A stretch of DNA of 11,020 nucleotides from an uncultured Opitutales bacterium. GTDB taxonomy: Bacteria > Verrucomicrobiota > Verrucomicrobiia > Opitutales > UBA2995. This document shows, one piece after another, positions 6,596-11,020 of this stretch; within the stretch, counting starts at the first letter, position 1; the number at the start of each line of letters is the position of its first letter. The stretch covers positions 1 to 11,020 of the forward strand of contig CALGUT010000717.1 in the NCBI GenBank assembly GCA_937920335.1, written 5' to 3'. The position numbers and the translations under genes are program-made. The notes beneath the pieces were generated by a model. It did no database searches and was not told where the DNA came from. It saw nothing but the letters and a program-made list of their open reading frames with translations.

Positions 6596-6621
6596 TCTTT
6601 TTTCTGAGCTCCTGCTCAAAT

Positions 6622-6627
6622 TATACA
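6622..6627 (+). promoter_or_regulatory. Possible -10 element before the TPR-exbBD-tonB operon
   Basis: TATACA lies 13 nt before the ATG at 6641, in the 45-bp gap after the dUTPase gene. It matches 4 of 6 to TATAAT, but there is no convincing -35 box at the right distance, and the position would leave almost no leader. Read-through from the dUTPase promoter is as likely. Confidence 0.15.
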
Positions 6628-6640
6628 TTAGTTCCTATCT

Positions 6641-9256
6641 ATGATTCGTGTTTCCGGACTCGTCGTGATGATCCTGTTATCAGGTTCATGTATCGGCTTT
6701 ACTCAAGTATCTGAGCCTACTCTGGTACCCCTGGTTGAGGCGTTGTTACAGGAAACCGAGGAAAGCGAACGCAGGCTCCTTTGGAAGAAGGAAGCAGCAG
6801 ACAATGCTTTACGCTCGGGACTCGCCTCGATTGCGGTGGGGCTCTACGACGAATTACTCGTGGATAGCCAATCGAACGAGTTCATCAAGTTGGAATTGGA
6901 GCTGAACAGAATTTCTGCATTGATAGCGTTAGGTGAGATTGACCGTGCGGATGAGACATTAAGTCAATTCGGCGATATTCAAGACTCGCGATTCAATCTT
7001 CGCCGGGCGTTGGTTAGCTACTTTAACGATGATCGTTCGGTTTCGGAGCGATTTATTGACCGGGTTGAAGAAGAGGACCTGGAGGCAATCGAGATTCCGT
7101 GGTACTTAATGTTGCAGGGGTTGTTGGATATTCGCTCACAAAAGGATGATGATGAGACATCGTTCCTCAACCGAGCTCGGGCTGCGGCGATTTCTCCAGC
7201 CCAACGGGCGCAAATTGATCTACTGATTTACAGAACGCTTCTACTAGAAGGTAATCGTTTCGATCAGGGAGATCTTAATCGGTTGAAAGCAGATTCTGAG
7301 GTAGAGATTCGCCAGGGTAAACGCATCGGACTTCAATTTGCGAAGGAGTATGTGATCGGATTGTATGCGTTGGATCAGCCGGATGAAGCGGTAAATGCGA
7401 TTCAAACCACATTGCCACGAATTCTTGAGGCTGACTTCGATATCCGCGACGAGCTATTGCTGCTCTTAGGAATCATTTCTGAACGTGAAACCGTTGCAGG
7501 GCGTGAGGCTTTTCGACGACTACTTTCCGTCGGTGTATCCACTGACTTGCGGTTGCGGGCACTGCAAGAATTGGTCGCTTCTGCAACTAGTGCAGACGAG
7601 ATACAAGAGCTCCTTTCGTTTACGGCCGGGTTAGATCCGCAAACCTTACCAGACCGGTTGTCGAATCAGATTCTCTATAATCGGGGGCAGCTCCTTTATT
7701 GGTTTCGCGATTACGAAGCTTCAGAAACTGAATGCCAAAAACTGTTGCAGGGGGATCCGGATCCTGAGTTGCGAGAATCCACATTGCGTTTGTTGGTCTT
7801 GATCGCGTTTCAGAGACAGCGCTATAGAACAGCGGCTGGTCTTTTAATCGAATTGAGTAATATTGTAGTCGATGAGGCTGACAGGAACCGAATACAGTTA
7901 CTCGTCGCCGATTGTTTTTTCCAGGCAGGAGATTATTCCGATGCCTCCGAGTCCTATGGACTGGCTATCGAACAGGCTGAATCGACCGTGGATCGGGGGA
8001 CGATTCTTTTTCAGTGGGTGCTTTCCGATATCAATGCGGGGGACTTGGACGCTGCCGCTGAGCACATGGAGCTTTATGAGGCCGACGATACAATCGATCC
8101 TATTCAGAAGTGGCGTTCTTTTTGGAATTTGCTGACGGCCATGCACCGGAATAATCAGCAAAGCGAAGCCTATGAGGTGTTGAGTAATTGGTTAACTCAA
8201 GAGGCTCGTGAGGTGTTACCGGTATCCTTATGGCTCCGGCTTTTGTGGTTTCGCTGTCAGTTATCTCTCAGCACTCACGACTACGATGCGACTCCGGTAT
8301 TGGCGGGTGAGGTTAGAACGGTGTTGAGAGATGCAGAGGGAACCATAGAACCCGCACTGGGTATTCAAGTCGCTAGTCTTACTCAGATCATAGAGGCTCA
8401 GGCGCTTATTTTCTCCGGTAGAGAGGAAGAGGGGCTCGAGCTGATTGAATCCGTGCGTGTAGAGTTTCCGAGTACGAGAGCTGCGGCTCAGAGTTATTTG
8501 GTCGAAGCGCGTTACGACGCATCGCAAAATAGGATTGTAGATGCGCAGCGACGGTATTTTGAGCTGGAAGACAATTACCCAACCAGTGAGCTTACTCCGG
8601 TTGCATTGTATGAAGCGGCGATCAACGCTCTGCGTCGAGGAACAGATTCAACGCTGCGAGAGGCGAATGTCATTCTGAACCGATTGGCTGAAAAATTCCC
8701 CGACCATCCGCTGATTTTTTATGGCCGGTTGAATCAAGGTAATCTGCTTCGTAGTTTTAATAATTTTGGCGGAGCGGAAGTGGTGTTTGAGCAGTTACTG
8801 GTAATGTTCCCGAACCACAAGGATCGCGCAATCGTTGAAATGGCTCAGGCTGAGTGTATTCTTGCGCAAACGGACACCTCTCAAGCACGCATTGATCAAG
8901 CAATTGGAAAGTTTGAGCGACTGGCTGAGCTTCCGGAGTTGCCTATTGATTTACGGGTTGAAGCAAGTTACAAGTGGGCTTTCTCCTACGACCGGCGGGA
9001 CAACACGGAGCGAGTCATCCAGATTTATTGGATAGCAATAAACCAGTTTTTAATCGACGACGATCAATCCGCCCAGCTTGGATCAACCGGCCGGTACTGG
9101 ATGTCACGGATTATTATATCTCTTGGTGAAGCGCTTGAGGAACTGGGTGATATTGAGGCTGCCCGTCGAGTTTATTCATTCATTCCTGACAGGGGCTTGC
9201 CCTTCAATAGTCTTGCAGAGGGTAAATTGAGCCGGTTGGCTCAGAAAAAAGGGTAA
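6641..9256 (+). CDS. Large exported TPR-like repeat protein of an ExbB/ExbD/TonB-type operon
   Basis: 871 residues. A signal peptide (R3, hydrophobic core about 5-20) leads into an almost wholly helical protein. The SGSC before residue 18 is a poor lipobox, so ordinary signal peptidase I processing seems likelier. TPR-type helix pairs are clearest at 417-447 (ADCFFQAGDYSDASESYGLA), 615-648 (DAQRRYFELEDNYP), 651-687 (ILNRLAEKFPDHP) and 691-724 (GGAEVVFEQLLVMFPNH), with degenerate repeats before (e.g. 84-110, 345-405) and after (773-848). The 'Y/F-P' endings resemble YbgF/CpoB and BamD-type TPRs. The exbB start follows its stop by 2 nt, so the two are co-translated. By analogy with periplasmic TPR partners of Tol/Ton complexes, it probably scaffolds or regulates the motor in the periplasm. 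This is inference; no enzymatic motif is seen. Confidence 0.8.
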   Translation: MIRVSGLVVMILLSGSCIGFTQVSEPTLVPLVEALLQETEESERRLLWKKEAADNALRSGLASIAVGLYDELLVDSQSNEFIKLELELNRISALIALGEIDRADETLSQFGDIQDSRFNLRRALVSYFNDDRSVSERFIDRVEEEDLEAIEIPWYLMLQGLLDIRSQKDDDETSFLNRARAAAISPAQRAQIDLLIYRTLLLEGNRFDQGDLNRLKADSEVEIRQGKRIGLQFAKEYVIGLYALDQPDEAVNAIQTTLPRILEADFDIRDELLLLLGIISERETVAGREAFRRLLSVGVSTDLRLRALQELVASATSADEIQELLSFTAGLDPQTLPDRLSNQILYNRGQLLYWFRDYEASETECQKLLQGDPDPELRESTLRLLVLIAFQRQRYRTAAGLLIELSNIVVDEADRNRIQLLVADCFFQAGDYSDASESYGLAIEQAESTVDRGTILFQWVLSDINAGDLDAAAEHMELYEADDTIDPIQKWRSFWNLLTAMHRNNQQSEAYEVLSNWLTQEAREVLPVSLWLRLLWFRCQLSLSTHDYDATPVLAGEVRTVLRDAEGTIEPALGIQVASLTQIIEAQALIFSGREEEGLELIESVRVEFPSTRAAAQSYLVEARYDASQNRIVDAQRRYFELEDNYPTSELTPVALYEAAINALRRGTDSTLREANVILNRLAEKFPDHPLIFYGRLNQGNLLRSFNNFGGAEVVFEQLLVMFPNHKDRAIVEMAQAECILAQTDTSQARIDQAIGKFERLAELPELPIDLRVEASYKWAFSYDRRDNTERVIQIYWIAINQFLIDDDQSAQLGSTGRYWMSRIIISLGEALEELGDIEAARRVYSFIPDRGLPFNSLAEGKLSRLAQKKG
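9249..9253 (+). promoter_or_regulatory. Ribosome binding site of exbB
   Basis: AAGGG inside an A-rich run lies 5 nt before the ATG at 9259 and overlaps the last codons and stop of the TPR gene. It fixes the exbB start and supports coupled translation. Confidence 0.6.
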
Positions 9257-9258
9257 TT

Positions 9259-9921
9259 ATGAGTGGATTTGATCTCAGTTTGTTGGAAAAAGGAGGACCG
9301 ATAATGTGGATCCTTCTCGGAATGAGTTTGATCGGCTTTCTTGTTTTTATCGAGCGCGTATTATTCTTACACCGTGGTCAGATTCGGTCCTCCGAGTTTG
9401 TAACTGGCATCAAAAATATTGTGAGAAAACAGCGGTTGGTCGAAGCGCTCACCCTTTGTGAAGAGACACCTGGCCCTGTGCCCGCAGTTGTCAAAGCGAG
9501 TCTTCTTCATTTTGGGGAACCTGAAGAGAAGATCCGATTTGAAATACAGGAAGCTGCGATGGTCGAAATCCCGGTTCTGGAAAAGAGATTGGCGACTTTG
9601 GCGGCGCTAGCGAAATCAGCACCCCTGGTGGGTTTGCTTGGGACGGTCCTGGGACTGGCGCAGACCTTTTATAATATGGAGCAGGCAGGGAACTATTCGG
9701 ATGCTACGCTGTTGGCGAACGGTATGTGGGAGTCATTAATTACCACTGCCTGCGGTCTCGCAGTAGCTGTCCTTAGCTACTTGGGATTCCACTTCTTGCA
9801 CGGTCGTGTACGAGCTTTGGTGCGTGATATGGAATGGACGAGTAACGAGATGCTTAAATTCATCGCTAGAGACGTCCGGGATGAAGCGACCCCCATGGTT
9901 TTGGAAGAGGAGTCTGTTTAA
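9259..9921 (+). CDS. exbB: ExbB/TolQ/MotA-family proton channel subunit
   Basis: 220 residues. An inner-membrane protein that with ExbD forms a proton channel, using the proton-motive force to drive a TonB/TolA-type arm. Three membrane helices are visible, as expected for the family: about 14-37, 115-137 and 159-180. The long cytoplasmic loop between helices 1 and 2 contains EALTLCEETPGPVPAVV and a family-typical EKRLATLAALAKSAPLVGLLGTVLG run, with T129 in helix 2. Helix 3 has the LITTACGLAVA pattern (T162, T163). These Thr residues correspond to the conserved pore-lining positions. The length is typical. The C-terminus is acidic. It sits 2 nt after the TPR gene and 2 nt before exbD. Sequence alone cannot decide ExbB versus TolQ; the neighbours favour an Exb-like role, so the symbol is used in the broad sense. 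Confidence 0.95.
   Translation: MSGFDLSLLEKGGPIMWILLGMSLIGFLVFIERVLFLHRGQIRSSEFVTGIKNIVRKQRLVEALTLCEETPGPVPAVVKASLLHFGEPEEKIRFEIQEAAMVEIPVLEKRLATLAALAKSAPLVGLLGTVLGLAQTFYNMEQAGNYSDATLLANGMWESLITTACGLAVAVLSYLGFHFLHGRVRALVRDMEWTSNEMLKFIARDVRDEATPMVLEEESV
9906..9912 (+). promoter_or_regulatory. Ribosome binding site of exbD
   Basis: AGAGGAG lies 11 nt before the ATG at 9924, inside the 3' end of exbB. It is the best Shine-Dalgarno match in the plus-strand operon and supports this start. Confidence 0.6.
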
Positions 9922-9923
9922 GT

Positions 9924-10367
9924 ATGTTTAGTCAGCCCCTAAATCTCGAACGTTTTATAAGGACTCGGCCGGAATCGAACTTGGAAGTAGTTCCGATAAT
10001 AGATATCCTAATCATCGTGGTGTTTTTCGGTATATTTAGCACGCCGTTTGTGCTGCCACAGGGTGTCGCAGTTGATTTGGAGGTCGGTGAGAACTTGGTC
10101 ACAGGAATTGGGGTTACCGCTGTTTTAACCGTCAAGCGGGACAACATGCTCCTTTTCGAAGGGCAAAACCTGAAGCTTTCGCAGTTTGCTGAGAAGGCTC
10201 GTGAGTATTTGAATGGAGAGGAGAACGCGACGTTGTTGCTGAGGCTGGATCCCGCGATCAACATCGATATATTCTTCAAAATCTCGAGTGAGGCCAAGAA
10301 GGCTGGATTTACGAAGGTGCATGTAGCAGGAGAGAAAGAAGTAATCGATCTACCCACCTTCCAGTGA
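9924..10367 (+). CDS. exbD: ExbD/TolR-family proton-channel subunit
   Basis: 147 residues, close to E. coli ExbD (141). A short basic cytoplasmic tail (1-19) leads into a single membrane helix, about 20-44, that carries the essential aspartate: VVPIIDILIIVVFF with D27, the position of E. coli D25, whose protonation powers the ExbB/ExbD motor. The periplasmic part has the expected beta-alpha fold: 'VLTVKRDNMLLFEGQNLKLSQFAEKAREYL' is split here as strand 67-72, strand 75-80 and helix about 85-95, then LLLRLDPAINIDIFFKISSEAKKAGFTKVHVA, equivalent to the v.i.aD......v...d..k..G...v pattern of the family. The stop codon overlaps the GTG start of the next gene (GTGA). Only one exbD copy is visible, unlike operons of Bacteroidota and Proteobacteria with tandem exbD genes. 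Confidence 0.95.
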   Translation: MFSQPLNLERFIRTRPESNLEVVPIIDILIIVVFFGIFSTPFVLPQGVAVDLEVGENLVTGIGVTAVLTVKRDNMLLFEGQNLKLSQFAEKAREYLNGEENATLLLRLDPAINIDIFFKISSEAKKAGFTKVHVAGEKEVIDLPTFQ

Positions 10368-11020
10368 AAGTTGCTGAAAATCAGCCCTCTGAGTCAGGGG
10401 GATATAAGAGGTGGGTGTTCTTGTTCTTGATTGTGGCCCTGGTCGCACACATAGGCGTCTTCTTTTTGTTTAGCCTCGATATTGACGCGCCTCCGGAGAG
10501 AAAAAGACCAGAGAGTTTCCTTGTGGTAAAGTCCGAGGATATTCCGCTGGCGAGTGATGAGTTGGAACAACGTGCATATTTGTTCGATTCGGAACCTATA
10601 TTTTTACCAACGTCTAGAAACTACTCGGGCCCTATTCGCACTGATCCAAGTGTTTGGGAACCTGAGGTGTTGTTGGCCGCGCCGTATGAGGCAAATATTC
10701 GTTGGGACGACTCCCTTATCATGATGGAGACTAGCATAGCAGAAGAACTCAATCGTCCCCTGCAGTTACTGGATACCGTGTCTCGAGATTTTATCTCGGA
10801 ATTCGGGGTAGAATATCTGGGTCCAATTGAAACCAGTCGTGACGGGTTGTTCGTTGAAGCGAAAAACGTGGAGGGACAGGAGGTCATTCGTGCATTTGTA
10901 GAGTTTGATGAAACTGTAGAGATAGATTTTCCTCTTAATCCGGTTGAGTTCTCTGTTTTAGTGACAGACTTCGGAGTGATTGGTGAGCCGCTATTGACGG
11001 TGCCTAGCGGCAGTGAAAGC
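10364..11020 (+). CDS. TonB-like energy-transducing protein, C-terminus cut by the window
   Basis: 219 codons are open to the window edge with no stop. The start is a GTG at 10364-10366 that overlaps the exbD stop as GTGA, a classic coupled junction. A cytoplasmic tail (1-17, ending KRW) precedes one membrane helix (18-38), and the rest would be periplasmic. The helix contains H29 in VALVAHIGVFF, matching the TonB helix, where a histidine (H20 in E. coli) is required for coupling to ExbB/ExbD. The visible end, residues 194-217 (VEFSVLVTDFGVIGEP..TVPSG), has the strand-G-strand-SG pattern seen in TonB C-terminal domains. No long Pro-rich spacer is present; instead a 150-residue Glu/Asp-rich region lies between. 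Assignment as TonB-like is inferred from position, topology and H29. An unrelated bitopic accessory protein is the main alternative. Confidence 0.72.
   Translation, partial: MKVAENQPSESGGYKRWVFLFLIVALVAHIGVFFLFSLDIDAPPERKRPESFLVVKSEDIPLASDELEQRAYLFDSEPIFLPTSRNYSGPIRTDPSVWEPEVLLAAPYEANIRWDDSLIMMETSIAEELNRPLQLLDTVSRDFISEFGVEYLGPIETSRDGLFVEAKNVEGQEVIRAFVEFDETVEIDFPLNPVEFSVLVTDFGVIGEPLLTVPSGSES

Noticed and set aside
6605..6618. Hairpin TGAGC-TCCT-GCTCA after the dUTPase gene as a terminator
   Set aside because: Only 5 bp of stem and no T-run follows it; the T-run lies before the hairpin. Too weak for an intrinsic terminator.
6641..6700. TPR protein as a lipoprotein
   Set aside because: The residues before C17 (S-G-S) lack the Leu/Val/Ile at -3 expected in a lipobox. 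Kept only as a remote possibility.
9932..10357. 141-codon minus-strand open frame
   Set aside because: Complete antisense shadow of exbD, whose transmembrane Asp and fold pattern are clear.
10621..10887. 88-codon minus-strand open frame near the window end
   Set aside because: Lies inside the TonB-like gene, which is open throughout, starts at a coupled GTGA junction and has a clear membrane helix.

Overview
The window looks like chromosomal DNA of a free-living Gram-negative bacterium, most likely a member of the Verrucomicrobiota (Opitutae-like). This is inference. It rests on a C-terminal domain in the protein at 1233-2522, with a 'YQLR.STNL..W' start and an 'RRFF' end, a style I know from secreted proteins of Verrucomicrobiota and Planctomycetota. 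It also rests on the ExbB/ExbD/TonB-type energiser, which implies an outer membrane, and on generally weak Shine-Dalgarno sites. No mobile element, tRNA, rRNA or CRISPR array was seen.

The genes form two divergent blocks that meet at a 313-bp gap (5911-6223). The minus-strand block reads, in transcription order: a highly basic, disordered protein of 296 residues (5020-5910); murA (3696-5000), the first committed enzyme of peptidoglycan synthesis; ruvB (2623-3693), the Holliday-junction branch-migration motor, which starts with TTG 2 nt after the murA stop; and then, after about 100 bp, two tandem paralogues of a secreted CAP/SCP-like protein with an SdrD-B-like repeat (1233-2522 and 38-1147). 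The first three are tightly spaced and probably co-transcribed.

The plus-strand block reads: a small all-alpha dimeric-type dUTPase (6224-6595); a large exported TPR-like protein of 871 residues (6641-9256); ExbB/TolQ (9259-9921); ExbD/TolR (9924-10367); and a TonB-like protein that overlaps exbD by 4 nt and runs off the window end (10364-11020). The gaps of 2 nt, 2 nt and -4 nt mark the last four genes as one operon. They read as a complete proton-motive-force transducer: an ExbB/ExbD motor in the inner membrane, a TonB-like arm with a histidine in its single membrane helix, and a large periplasmic TPR protein as probable scaffold or partner.

The most interesting points are: the 296-residue basic protein, whose short amphipathic helix followed by Arg/Asn-rich tails resembles the non-catalytic half of RNase E as a stand-alone gene; the tandem CAP-like pair, which keeps the conserved histidines but lacks the usual GEN glutamate; and the unconventional TonB-like protein coupled to a giant TPR partner. 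The window is otherwise mostly ordinary housekeeping DNA, and I found no sign of a defence or mobile system.
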